Assembly: GCA_009649675.1 (NCBI GenBank)
Contig: WJPL01000001.1
Span: forward strand, 2,128,469-2,192,468
Origin: Alphaproteobacteria bacterium HT1-32
GTDB lineage: Bacteria; Pseudomonadota; Alphaproteobacteria; Rhodospirillales; HT1-32
Reading direction: 5' to 3'
Length of the DNA: 64,000 bases
The notes under the pieces are model-generated. The model saw only the letters and a program-made list of their open reading frames with translations, had not been told where the DNA came from and searched no databases. Shown piece by piece: positions 36,682-45,148 of the stretch. The position numbers and the translations under genes were made by a program. Every line of letters starts with the position of its first letter. Positions within the stretch are counted from its first letter, which is position 1.

Positions 36682-37509
36682 ATGTTTAACCGTACAACAA
36701 AACTTTACATCTTTCTGGCGTTTATCGGACTTGTTGTTCTGACACTTTTTCCGGTCATCGGTGAGGCGCAGACCACAGAGCCCCGTCCGTTTGTCGGGCG
36801 CTATCAGCTGACGATGGGTCCGCCGCCCGCCGCCAACAGCAGTATTACCGGGCTGACCGGCACTTATGATCTGCGGGTTGAACTGCGGTGTGACGGCTGG
36901 CTGTCGACAGAGGTTATGGATTTCACCATGCAGACGGCAACCGGACCGCTGCCCCGGACTTCAGCCCGTTCACGCAGCTGGGAGTCGCTTGACGGGCGTG
37001 GCTATCGCTATCAGCTGACGGTCTCGCGCGGAAACCAGATTGTCGAAGAGGTCGATTTGAAAGCACTGATGGCTGGTACCGGTCAGCCGGGCAAGGCCGA
37101 GTTTACAAAGCCGAAAACCCGGACGGTTGATCTGCCACCGGGGACCATGTTTCCGCATGATTATATGCTGTTCCTGGCTGAACAGGCGGCAATCGGGCAG
37201 AACTTTGCCGGACGGACGGTGTTTCCGGGCTGGGGGCCTGGCAAGCCCCTGTCCTATGCCGCACGCATGGGTCCGCCGGAGAATACACCACCTGGCCAGA
37301 CCAACGGTCTCGACGCGATCGGGGCGTCTGTCTACTGGCCGATGGAGATGGTGGTCAGCGACCCGTCGACGGGTCAGTCCCTGCTGAAACAGGCGATGAC
37401 GCTGCGGGCTGATGGCATCGCCGGCAGCTATTTGTTTGATTATACGACCTTCACGATGTCAGCACGACTGGCACAGGTTCAGGCCCTGCCTCTGCCAAAA
37501 TGTAACTGA
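36682..37509 (+). CDS. EipB-like periplasmic envelope-integrity protein (DUF1849)
   Basis: A 275-aa exported protein. The signal peptide ends near GEAQTTEP, and the mature part is beta-rich with the EipB landmarks FVGRYQLTMG, YDLRVELRCDGWLSTEV and FPHDYMLFLAE. In Brucella, EipB is a beta-spiral periplasmic protein needed for cell-envelope integrity in Alphaproteobacteria. The ATG at 36682 has GGAGCAG upstream. The name is based on this pattern; a related DUF1849 role cannot be excluded. Confidence 0.85.
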   Translation: MFNRTTKLYIFLAFIGLVVLTLFPVIGEAQTTEPRPFVGRYQLTMGPPPAANSSITGLTGTYDLRVELRCDGWLSTEVMDFTMQTATGPLPRTSARSRSWESLDGRGYRYQLTVSRGNQIVEEVDLKALMAGTGQPGKAEFTKPKTRTVDLPPGTMFPHDYMLFLAEQAAIGQNFAGRTVFPGWGPGKPLSYAARMGPPENTPPGQTNGLDAIGASVYWPMEMVVSDPSTGQSLLKQAMTLRADGIAGSYLFDYTTFTMSARLAQVQALPLPKCN

Positions 37510-37525
37510 CAGAGGGGCTTTCCGG

Positions 37526-38035
37526 TCAGGTAATGGCGTCGATCTGTTCCTGGGTCAGATTGCCCGGAACGACAGTAATCGGAGTGCGCAGATGTCCGGC
37601 GACCTTGCCAACCAGATGAGAGACCAGAGGGCCGGGGTCTTCGCCGCCGACATTGGCACCGAGTACCAGCACCTTTATCTGCTCTTCTTCGCCGACCAGT
37701 GCGGGAACCACATCAATGGCCCGTCCTGAACGGATGTAAGTGACGGGTGCCTTGCCGGAACGGCTTTCGATCACAGTGGCCAGCCGGGCCAGCGTTTCTT
37801 CTGCTTCTTCCTCCTGCTCCTCGATCATCAGATTGCCGACAAAGGCAAAATGCTGAAATTCGGGGGGCTGGATGATATACAGTACGGCAACACGGCCATC
37901 AGTATTCTTTGCCCGTCGGCAGGCAAAGCGCATGGCAACGTTCATTTCTTCCGTATTGTCGGCCACAATCAGAAAGATGCGCTCGTCATCGCGCAGATCT
38001 TCCGGATAGTCTGTCTTGTCAATTTCATCACTCAT
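37526..38035 (-). CDS. Universal stress protein
   Basis: A 169-aa cytoplasmic protein of the UspA fold, with the beta-strand start RIFLIVADNTEE, a hydrophobic core strand GRVAVLYIIQPP, and the C-terminal LVLGANVGGEDPGPLVSHLVG followed by TPITVVPGN. Universal stress proteins bind ATP or act in stress survival. The G-2x-G-9x-G(S/T) ATP motif is only partly kept, so nucleotide binding is uncertain. It is divergent from a small lipoprotein gene. Confidence 0.85.
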   Translation of the reverse strand: MSDEIDKTDYPEDLRDDERIFLIVADNTEEMNVAMRFACRRAKNTDGRVAVLYIIQPPEFQHFAFVGNLMIEEQEEEAEETLARLATVIESRSGKAPVTYIRSGRAIDVVPALVGEEEQIKVLVLGANVGGEDPGPLVSHLVGKVAGHLRTPITVVPGNLTQEQIDAIT

Positions 38036-38115
38036 GGGATCATCATTGCAGAGTCAGGGAGGGTCAGGCAATCACTGTTGACGGATCGGCTGCAAACCGG
38101 GAGATAGGTCGCCTG

Positions 38116-38466
38116 ATGAGAAATGTAAGACCGCCATTTGTACTGCTATCTGTTGTTCTGTTGCCGTTGCTGATGACCGGCTGTTCCCGTCAGGCTGGCC
38201 AGAATTACAATGAACTGATTGGCGACTGGCAGGGACATGGTGCCTGGGAACTGTTCCGGTTCTGGGGACAGCCGGAGGCGGTTTACCGGCTGCCGAACGG
38301 TCGCCGTGTGGCGGTGTTCGGCAATCTGGATGATGATGGCTGTGTCACGGAATTCGAGTTTGACGAGAATGGTAATGTCGCCCGCGCTACAGCGAACGGC
38401 AGTTGTGAAGCCAGCATCGGTGACAGAATCATGCTGGCCGCACCCGACAAGCCAAAGGTGAAATAA
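38116..38466 (+). CDS. Small lipoprotein
   Basis: A 116-aa protein with an N-terminal hydrophobic signal and lipobox LLMTGC, placing the lipidated cysteine at residue 23. The mature part begins SRQAGQNYNEL and has WELFRFWGQPEAVYRLPNGRRV, which recalls SmpA/BamE-like folds, but the match is weak. It is probably an outer-membrane or inner-membrane-anchored lipoprotein. It lies seven bases before the creatininase-family gene and may be co-transcribed. Confidence 0.75.
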   Translation: MRNVRPPFVLLSVVLLPLLMTGCSRQAGQNYNELIGDWQGHGAWELFRFWGQPEAVYRLPNGRRVAVFGNLDDDGCVTEFEFDENGNVARATANGSCEASIGDRIMLAAPDKPKVK

Positions 38467-38472
38467 CCGGTC

Positions 38473-39240
38473 ATGCGATTATCTGAAATCACCAGTTGGC
38501 AGGCTGAAAACTATTTCCGCAGGTCGGGTATCGTGCTTGTGCCGACAGGTTCCACCGAACAGCATGGCCCGGAAGGACTGATCGGGACCGACGCGATCTG
38601 TGCGTCGGTGATTGCCGATGCCGCAGCTGAACGGGCGGGCTGGCTGGTCGGACCATCGCTTGACCTTGGGGTGGCCCCCTTCAACATGGCTTTTGCCGGG
38701 ACGATAACGATCCGTCCTTCGGTGCTGACCATGCTGGCTGTGGATTATCTGCGCTCGCTGGCGCGACATGGGGCAACGCATGTTCTGTTTCTCAACGGAC
38801 ATGGTGGCAATATCGCCCCCCTGCGGGCAGCGATTCACGAAGTTCAGACGGAACATGCTTTTTCCGGCACGACAGAGCCGATGTTTGCCTGCCGGGTGCG
38901 CAGCTGGTGGGAGTTGCCGGGCTGTAACGCACTGCGTCAGGAGTATTTTGGTGACCGGGAAGGGATGCACGGCACGCCCAGCGAACTTTCGATCGTAATG
39001 GCAGCCCGGCGGGAGACCTGCCAGCGTATGGCAACGGCAACGGGTGAGGTTTTGTCCGCTGAATTTTTACGTAATCACGGTGGTGACGCCCATGCAGATG
39101 CGATCCGGCACCGGGCTGATTTTCCGGACGGGCTTGTGGGGTCTGATCCCGGTCTGGCCAGAGCCGAGCTTGGTGAACGTCTGATTGAGGCCGCGGCTGA
39201 AGATCTGATTCATGAAATAGAGTCATTCCGGAAAGCCTGA
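38473..39240 (+). CDS. Creatininase-family amidohydrolase
   Basis: A 255-aa metal-dependent amidohydrolase. VLVPTGSTEQHGPEGLIGTD contains the conserved E-x-H of the binuclear metal site, and LFLNGHGGNIAPL and the histidine-bearing GTPSEL segment complete it. The family cleaves cyclic amides such as creatinine or mycofactocin and formamide precursors of riboflavin-related molecules; the substrate here is not evident. It follows the lipoprotein gene closely. Confidence 0.85.
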   Translation: MRLSEITSWQAENYFRRSGIVLVPTGSTEQHGPEGLIGTDAICASVIADAAAERAGWLVGPSLDLGVAPFNMAFAGTITIRPSVLTMLAVDYLRSLARHGATHVLFLNGHGGNIAPLRAAIHEVQTEHAFSGTTEPMFACRVRSWWELPGCNALRQEYFGDREGMHGTPSELSIVMAARRETCQRMATATGEVLSAEFLRNHGGDAHADAIRHRADFPDGLVGSDPGLARAELGERLIEAAAEDLIHEIESFRKA

Positions 39241-39377
39241 TTGACCAGAGTATCCCTTACGGTTGTGCGCCTGCCAGACTGTTTGTACAGTGCCTCCTGA
39301 CTTGGGGGGAAGTTGGGGTTGATTGCGGCCCCGGCGCCGGGGCAACGGTTTGTACAGAATACTGATTGTCGTTAGGC

Positions 39378-40763
39378 ATGCTTGATCGCGTTTTCTTGAA
39401 AAAATCTATCTTCATACCGGCGCTTGTTGTCGCTGTGATGGCAATGGCCGGCTGGCCGAATTTTGCCCGCGCTCAGCAGCATGGTTTTGTCGGCATGCAG
39501 GTTCAGGGCGCGAATGATCTGATGGCCGAAGCCCTGGGCATGAGCGAGCCGGAAGGTGCATTGGTACGTGATATTGCTGTCGGCAGTCCCGGCGACAAGG
39601 CCGGCTTTCTCCGTGGTGATCTGATCCTCCGGGTCAATGAAACACCGGTCGAAAAATTCGACGATCTGATTGGTGCCATGCTGCAAACCCGGCCGGGTGA
39701 CCAGCGGAAATTTACGGTTCTCCGGCGCGGAGAGATGAAAAAGCTGACGGTCCGGTTCACCAACTGGCCACCGGCACGACAAATTCAGAAATCAGCCCGT
39801 GGTCGCTATCCGGCAGAAGGGTTGTCGCTTGATGCCCTGACCGATGAAATCCGTGAGGAATTCGGCATTCGCTGGGGTGTTGTCGGCGTTGCGGTTACCG
39901 GTGCAGATCAGGGACAGCCCGCAGCCGAGGCGGGAATTGAAGAGGGCGATGTCATCGTCATGGTCAATGGCGAAAATGTCTGGCGACCGGAGCAGATTGA
40001 TGCGGCCTTCAAGGCAGCCCGGCGACGTGGCGTTGAGCAGATGCTGATGCTGGTGGAAAACCGTTCCGGCTTTCGCTATGTGCTGATGCCCGGCGGCGAT
40101 GTTGCCGAAGACGAAGCCTATGCTGACGGCCCGGGGCCGATCGGCCTTAAAATGCAGACAATTGATGCCGCCATGGCCCGGGCGCTTGGCCTCGGTGAGC
40201 CGGGAGGAAGTGTTGTTACCGATATCATTCTGGGCTCCGGTGCAGCCCGTGCCGGGTTCCGCCGTGGCGACGTCATCACCACGGTCAATGGCCGTTCGGT
40301 CAAGTCGGTGAATGATGTGTTTGATGTGATTTCGACTGAACAGGCAAACAGCCGTGTCGAGACACGTGTTCTGCGCGGCGACTATCGCAAGACACTGAAA
40401 CCGCGTACGGAGCCCGCAGATCGTGCATGGTTCTGGCAGGAACCTGCTGACGGGAAATTCATGTCCGTTGGCCTGTCGCTGGCATCCCTTTCCGGCGAGG
40501 TGCGCCGCAGATACGGACTGCGCTGGGGGATGACTGGTCTCGCCATTACGGATATTGACGCCAATACACCAACTGCCGATGCCGGTTTGCAGCCGGGTGA
40601 TGTGATTCTGCAAATTAACCAGCAGCCGGTTACAACGCCGGCGGAATTCGAGGCTGCTGTGAAAGCGGCAATCAGCGAGAGGCGGAAGCATGTTCTTCTG
40701 CTGGTTGAGACAGTTTCCGGTTATTCGCCTCGTGTCCTGCCTCTTTCCGACAAGGAAACCTGA
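39378..40763 (+). CDS. Exported protein with four PDZ domains
   Basis: A 461-aa protein with a signal peptide ending in ARAQQ (residues about 1-33) and four PDZ modules at about 36-128, 145-240, 250-345 and 360-455. Each carries a glycine-rich loop (GFVGMQV, RWGVVGVAV, IGLKMQT, RWGMTGLAI) and a G-D-x-I-x-x-(V/I)-N segment. No protease domain is present, so it probably acts as a periplasmic scaffold or adaptor rather than a DegP-type enzyme. Modules 1 and 3, and 2 and 4, resemble each other, suggesting duplication of a two-PDZ unit. The ATG at 39378 is preferred over TTG at 39366. Confidence 0.8.
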   Translation: MLDRVFLKKSIFIPALVVAVMAMAGWPNFARAQQHGFVGMQVQGANDLMAEALGMSEPEGALVRDIAVGSPGDKAGFLRGDLILRVNETPVEKFDDLIGAMLQTRPGDQRKFTVLRRGEMKKLTVRFTNWPPARQIQKSARGRYPAEGLSLDALTDEIREEFGIRWGVVGVAVTGADQGQPAAEAGIEEGDVIVMVNGENVWRPEQIDAAFKAARRRGVEQMLMLVENRSGFRYVLMPGGDVAEDEAYADGPGPIGLKMQTIDAAMARALGLGEPGGSVVTDIILGSGAARAGFRRGDVITTVNGRSVKSVNDVFDVISTEQANSRVETRVLRGDYRKTLKPRTEPADRAWFWQEPADGKFMSVGLSLASLSGEVRRRYGLRWGMTGLAITDIDANTPTADAGLQPGDVILQINQQPVTTPAEFEAAVKAAISERRKHVLLLVETVSGYSPRVLPLSDKET

Positions 40764-40773
40764 GTCTCCCATT

Positions 40774-40793
40774 TGACTCCGGGAGTCATTTTT
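40774..40793 (+). terminator. Rho-independent terminator after the PDZ gene
   Basis: TGACTC at 40774-40779 and GAGTCA at 40783-40788 form a 6-bp stem with a 3-nt loop, immediately followed by five T residues, eleven bases after the stop codon. Confidence 0.75.
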
Positions 40794-40870
40794 CTGTTTT
40801 GGTTTTTGTTCGCAACTGCTTGTGGATAACTGATTAATCAGAGTAGAGTGACCGCCTTGGAGGGTGGGCG

Positions 40871-41779
40871 ATGACAGACGATATCGTATTTAACAGAACG
40901 ACTTGGTACCCTGCGACGATCATGCATGCGGCGCAGGAGGTAGGGATTCCCCTGTCCCGGCCAGATGCTGTGGACACCATTGATTTCAATATCCGGAATC
41001 TCGGGCATGTCCATTTGCGGCGGGAAAAGTCATGGCTGACCGTTCGTTTCTATACGCCGAATGTGCAGCTTGGTGCGATTGACCAGCTTGTCGGGAAGCT
41101 GCGCGAGCTGGAAACCCACAATATCACCCAGGTCTGGCTGAATTTCTATTTTAAGGGCTGGGTTGAGGAACGTTTTGACCGTGCCGACCATGGCCCTGGC
41201 CTGATGGCAGACATCGTCACCCGTTTGGGACAGGTGATTGATCGCCGTGAGGAAGCCGGTCGTGAGCGGGAATTCAGATTTGAATCTCTCGGCCACGATA
41301 TTCCGCCAGTTGAATCGCTCCAGCTTGCCAAACGCATCTGGCAGGTTTCTGACGGGCGTCTGTCGCCGGATGTCTTCGAGCGGATGATGCAATCCGGTCT
41401 GCTGCGCCGGTCAATTGTCGTGGCGCAGGACGCGGATGCGGCCGTTGATTTTACCTACCGTTACATTGGTCATGGCTTTGACCACTGGTTCGGTGCCGGT
41501 TTCTCCATCGATAATATTGGCCGCACCCGTCGTGCTGCTCACCTCGACAAGCGCTACGCCATGGCCGTTGCCGGCGATTATGCCAGCGTGCTGGATGAAT
41601 GGCGTCCGCGCATCGGCCACATCAACACGTCCTTCGCACGCATTGATGGGGCCGGTGACGACGTTGTTCTAGACTACGACCGCATTCTGCTGCCGTTCCG
41701 CCTCGAAAGGCCGCGTCGGAAAACGATCAACGCGGTCTGGTGTTTCTCTGAGACCCGTCGCGAGGGTGTTGCCCTCTAG
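40871..41779 (+). CDS. Conserved-looking protein of unknown function
   Basis: A 302-aa soluble protein with no signal peptide or membrane segment. The start RTTWYPATIMHAAQEVG, the middle FDRADHGPGLMADIVTRLGQ and the end IGHINTSFARIDG show no motif I can assign. The composition is normal for the genome and the reading frame is intact, so it is a real gene. Its last 111 bases overlap the convergent acetyltransferase gene, which is unusual for this tightly but not heavily overlapped region. Confidence 0.7.
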   Translation: MTDDIVFNRTTWYPATIMHAAQEVGIPLSRPDAVDTIDFNIRNLGHVHLRREKSWLTVRFYTPNVQLGAIDQLVGKLRELETHNITQVWLNFYFKGWVEERFDRADHGPGLMADIVTRLGQVIDRREEAGREREFRFESLGHDIPPVESLQLAKRIWQVSDGRLSPDVFERMMQSGLLRRSIVVAQDADAAVDFTYRYIGHGFDHWFGAGFSIDNIGRTRRAAHLDKRYAMAVAGDYASVLDEWRPRIGHINTSFARIDGAGDDVVLDYDRILLPFRLERPRRKTINAVWCFSETRREGVAL

Positions 41780-42475
41780 TTCCGCGACAGCCATGTCGAG
41801 ATAGGTTTCGAGATCGGAGATCAGTCCGGTCTTGTCGGACCAGATCAGGCGCATTCGCGCCCGTGATGCTTTTTCACAACCATGCCATTTGAAGCCGGCT
41901 GCCGTGTTGCGGTACCCGTAGGCGCTGAGCACCCCTTCCGGCAGTTCCGGGCGAACCAGGCTCATCGCATGGTCCGTATTCCAGACACCCAGACAGATGG
42001 CGTGGACAATCCGCGTCATCACGGCAGCCAGCCCCCGGCGTCTGAAATCCGGGCGGGTCCACATACCGCCGACATAGGCAACCTGACCGGAGATATAGTC
42101 AGGAACCACGGTCAGAAGTTCCACCCTCTCATCGAGGTCGGGATGAATTGTGGCGTAGAAAAATGACAGATCCGCAAGAATCTCTGACAGAGACCCTTTC
42201 TCGATGGCGTACCGCCGGCAACCCATGGTTACGGCAGCCTCACCATCGGCATCACGGCCGATGATCCAGAATGTCTGCTCCGGCATCAGCAGATTTGGCA
42301 TGATCGGTGACCAGCTGTCGCTGTGCCGCCGGTTAATTTCCTGAACCATTTCAAGGTCGGTAGAGATTTCCAGTTTGACGCCCCGTTGTTCTGCAACCGC
42401 GTCGATGGCAAAGATTGAGCGGGCCAGCAACATCTGCGGACCGTGATGCATGGTGATCTGATTTGGTAGTCTCAT
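41669..42475 (-). CDS. GNAT-like acetyltransferase
   Basis: A 268-aa protein. The segment GMWTRPDFRRRGLAAVMTRI matches the acetyl-CoA-binding Q/RxxGxG/A motif of the GNAT fold, and the flanking strands fit the family, although the N-terminal third is unlike standard N-acetyltransferases. The substrate is unknown. It overlaps the convergent 302-aa gene by 111 bases at its 3' end; the C-terminal 37 residues are therefore read from overlapping DNA and may not be conserved. Confidence 0.7.
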   Translation of the reverse strand: MRLPNQITMHHGPQMLLARSIFAIDAVAEQRGVKLEISTDLEMVQEINRRHSDSWSPIMPNLLMPEQTFWIIGRDADGEAAVTMGCRRYAIEKGSLSEILADLSFFYATIHPDLDERVELLTVVPDYISGQVAYVGGMWTRPDFRRRGLAAVMTRIVHAICLGVWNTDHAMSLVRPELPEGVLSAYGYRNTAAGFKWHGCEKASRARMRLIWSDKTGLISDLETYLDMAVAELEGNTLATGLRETPDRVDRFPTRPFEAERQQNAVVV

Positions 42476-42609
42476 GGCTTTTTACCCTTTCCCAAGCCGT
42501 TTCAAGACCGACAAAATATCACGTTGACGCGCCGGATAATGCAGGGAACATGGGGATAATTATTTTGTGATCGAATTTCAGAAGATACAATTAGTAGGGG
42601 AATGACTGA

Positions 42610-43461
42610 ATGGCGGCTTTCGGGATCATGGTCGCCTGTTCGATCGTCTATGCATTCATCCCGATTATGGCGAAGGCCTCACGTCCCTGTCCGCCCTTCC
42701 TGCTGGTCGGGCTGGCTTCGGCGTTCGAAGCAGTGCTTTCCGGTCTGATCGCCTGGGGTGGCGGCGACTGGCAGATGCTTGCGGTGACAAGCAATGACAC
42801 TTTGCTGGCGATTCTGGCGGGGGCCTGCGTATCGGTTGCCGGCGCCTATCTGGTCATCCGCGGTTACGACTATATGCCGATCTGGCGGCACCAGCTGTTC
42901 ATTCTGATCAAACCTCTGATCGCCGGATTCGCGGCCTGGATATGGTTCGGGGAAATGGTGGGCTGGACGGCGGCCCCGGCTTTTGCGCTGATGGCGGCGG
43001 GCTTGCTGATTGCCTTTAATGGCTGGGGAAAGGGCAGCTGGCACGGGGCGCATATTCTTGTCGCCGCTTCAGCCTTCTATGCCCTGTTGCCGATTTGCCT
43101 GAAGATCGCGGTCGATGTCGTGCCGTCATTTGTCATCGTCAGCCTGCTGTCTGCGGGCATTTCGGTTCTGTCACTGCTGCTGAGCGTGGCGTTTGAACGC
43201 AACCGCTGGCTCGGTTCATGGAAAAGCCGGTTTCTCTGGCAATTGCCGATGCTGGGTATCACCAATGCAGGTGCCGTCTGGCTTAGTCTGAAGGGGCTGG
43301 AACTGCTGCCTGTCTGGCAACATCAGATGATTTTGCTGACCAAGCCGGTGATCGCGGCCCTGATCGCCCGGGTGGTGTTTACCGAACCCCTGACCCGGCG
43401 CTATATCCCGGCCTTTCTGCTGATGGCAACGGGTGCCTCGGTTCTGATCATCTTCCACTGA
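42610..43461 (+). CDS. DMT-superfamily (EamA-like) transporter
   Basis: A 283-aa membrane protein with about ten hydrophobic helices in two homologous halves, as in drug/metabolite-transporter proteins. Each half contains a WRHQLFILIKP or WQHQMILLTKP segment (around residues 94 and 238), an internal repeat that supports the duplication. Substrate unknown. A GGGGA box lies near the ATG at 42610. It converges on the glutaryl-CoA dehydrogenase gene. Confidence 0.8.
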   Translation: MAAFGIMVACSIVYAFIPIMAKASRPCPPFLLVGLASAFEAVLSGLIAWGGGDWQMLAVTSNDTLLAILAGACVSVAGAYLVIRGYDYMPIWRHQLFILIKPLIAGFAAWIWFGEMVGWTAAPAFALMAAGLLIAFNGWGKGSWHGAHILVAASAFYALLPICLKIAVDVVPSFVIVSLLSAGISVLSLLLSVAFERNRWLGSWKSRFLWQLPMLGITNAGAVWLSLKGLELLPVWQHQMILLTKPVIAALIARVVFTEPLTRRYIPAFLLMATGASVLIIFH

Positions 43462-43509
43462 CCCCGGTCAGCAACCGGGGCCAGTGAAGATCAGACGGCT
43501 TCTCAGCAA

Positions 43510-44724
43510 TCAGCCGAAAGCCTGCAGGCCGGTCTGGGCGCGGCCCAGAATGAGGGCATGCACGTCATGGGTGCCTTCATAGGTGTTCACTGTTTCCAGA
43601 TTCACCATATGACGCATGACATGGAATTCATCGGCGATGCCGTTGCCGCCATGCATGTCACGGGCGAGGCGGGCAATATCCAGTGCCTTGCCGCAGTTGT
43701 TGCGCTTCATCAGCGAGATGACTTCCGGTGCCATCGTACCGGCATCGGCCATGCGGCCCAGTTGCAGGGCACCCTGCAGACCGAGTGAAATTTCGGTCTG
43801 CATATCGGCCAGTTTTTTCTGGATCAGCTGGGTTGCAGCCAGCGGACGGCCGAACATCTTGCGGTCCAGCGTGTACTGGCGGGCGGCATGCCAGCAGAAT
43901 TCAGCGGCACCCATGGCACCCCAGGCAATGCCGAACCGTGCCTTGTTCAGACAGCCGAACGGGCCTTTCAGACCCTGCACATTCGGCAGCAGGTTTTCTT
44001 CAGGCACCTGCACATTATCCATGACGATCTCGCCGGTGATCGAGGCCCGCAGGCTCAGCTTGCCTTCGATCTTCGGGGCGGAGAGGCCCTTCATGCCTTT
44101 TTCCAGCACGAAACCGCGAATGACCTCGTCGTCGGTTTTTGCCCAGACCACGAACACATCTGCGACCGGTGAATTGGAAATCCACATCTTCGAGCCGGAC
44201 AGGGAATAGCCGCCATCGACCTTTTTAGCGCGGGTTTTCATGCCGGCCGGGTCGGAACCGGCATCCGGCTCGGTCAGGCCAAAGCAGCCGATCCATTCGC
44301 CGGTTGCCAGTTTCGGCAGATATTTCCGGCGCTGTTCTTCGGTGCCATAAGAATAGATCGGATGCATGACCAGTGAGCTCTGGACACTCATCGCCGAACG
44401 ATAACCGGAATCGACACGCTCGACTTCACGGGCAACCAGTCCGTAGCAGACATGATTGACGCCGGCGCAGCCATATTCCTCGGGGATGGTCATGCCAAGC
44501 AGGCCAAGCGCCCCCATCTCCCGCATGATTTCAGGATCGAAGGTTTCATTGCGGTAGGCTTCGAGAACACGCGGCTGCAACTGCTCCTGAGCATAATCCC
44601 GGGCGGTGTCGCGTACCATCCGCTCGTCTTCAGTCAGCTGGTCTTCCAGCAGAAAAGGGTCTTCCCAGTTGAAGTGGGCTCTGGTGCTTGCCGGCGTTTT
44701 GCCGGCTGCGGCTTCGGCGGTCAT
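43510..44724 (-). CDS. gcdH: Glutaryl-CoA dehydrogenase
   Basis: A 404-aa acyl-CoA-dehydrogenase family flavoprotein that oxidises and decarboxylates glutaryl-CoA to crotonyl-CoA in lysine and tryptophan breakdown. The catalytic base glutamate is in [19 protein letters not shown], the hallmark of the glutaryl subfamily, and [15 protein letters not shown] with KMWISNSP supplies FAD and substrate contacts. The ATG at 44724 is preferred for its GGAGAC ribosome-binding site. Its upstream region ends at tRNA-Gly and contains a repeated operator-like motif. Confidence 0.93.
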   Translation of the reverse strand: MTAEAAAGKTPASTRAHFNWEDPFLLEDQLTEDERMVRDTARDYAQEQLQPRVLEAYRNETFDPEIMREMGALGLLGMTIPEEYGCAGVNHVCYGLVAREVERVDSGYRSAMSVQSSLVMHPIYSYGTEEQRRKYLPKLATGEWIGCFGLTEPDAGSDPAGMKTRAKKVDGGYSLSGSKMWISNSPVADVFVVWAKTDDEVIRGFVLEKGMKGLSAPKIEGKLSLRASITGEIVMDNVQVPEENLLPNVQGLKGPFGCLNKARFGIAWGAMGAAEFCWHAARQYTLDRKMFGRPLAATQLIQKKLADMQTEISLGLQGALQLGRMADAGTMAPEVISLMKRNNCGKALDIARLARDMHGGNGIADEFHVMRHMVNLETVNTYEGTHDVHALILGRAQTGLQAFG

Positions 44725-44924
44725 GGTCGTCTCCATTCCAGGGTGCGTCACATTTCTATTGTTATATAATTATATCAATTCGCCGGGGAAGGACAATCTG
44801 ACGAGGCCTGCAGGGCGCCCGAATTTTATGCAATATCCCCGATTACCCGAAGATTGATGATGTCAGGCAAGGCTGATGTCAAAGAATCTTCACGGGTTAA
44901 ACGGCGCTTTTCTCCGGCAAATTT

Positions 44925-44967
44925 GTGCGTCGCACACAAGCTATCACAGGAAAATTGTGCGTTGCAT
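44925..44967. promoter_or_regulatory. Paired GTGCGTYGCAY motif upstream of gcdH
   Basis: GTGCGTCGCAC (44925-44935, perfect 5-bp inverted repeat around T) and GTGCGTTGCAT (44957-44967) lie 32 bases apart between gcdH and tRNA-Gly, each preceded by an AAATTT/AAATT run. They look like a tandem operator. The regulator is not identified. Confidence 0.4.
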
Positions 44968-44991
44968 CTAATTTCTGGCTGAGGAAGGAAC

Positions 44992-45065
44992 TGGAGCGGG
45001 TGAAGGGAATCGAACCCTCGTCACTTGCTTGGGAAGCAAAAGCTCTACCATTGAGCTACACCCGC
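44992..45065 (-). tRNA. tRNA-Gly (CCC)
   Basis: Minus-strand cloverleaf of 74 nt with encoded CCA (TGG at 44992-44994 on the plus strand) and acceptor stem starting GCGGGTG. The anticodon stem TTTGC/GCAAG frames the loop TTCCCAA with anticodon CCC, and the T-arm holds GGGTTCGATTCCC. It decodes GGG. It lies between gcdH and the left edge of the CRISPR locus. Confidence 0.93.
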
Positions 45066-45100
45066 GTTAACGATGCTTATAATCCAGCGCAGCGGGCACG

Positions 45101-45131
45101 GCAACTCGGCTCGGGCTGGACAGGGCGGAGG
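45101..45131. repeat. Left copy of a direct repeat flanking the CRISPR-Cas locus
   Basis: A 31-base segment matching 52607-52637 in the same orientation: GCAACTCG at both ends' start, five variable bases, then the identical 18-mer GGCTGGACAGGGCGGAGG. This copy is 36 bases after tRNA-Gly and 17 bases before the first CRISPR repeat. Confidence 0.7.
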
Positions 45132-45148
45132 AGGAATGTCCCGCCCCG

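Noticed and set aside
41978-42062. Possible self-target: 13 bases of spacer 13 (GAAATCCGGGCGG) also occur near 42050 in the GNAT-like gene
   Set aside because: Only 13 of 30 bases match and they are not enough, or clearly placed, for Cas9 targeting; chance is more likely.
44992-45131. tRNA-Gly as the integration site of the CRISPR locus
   Set aside because: The locus lies on the 5' side of the tRNA and no part of the tRNA is duplicated at 52.6 kb; the flanking repeats begin 36 bases outside the gene.
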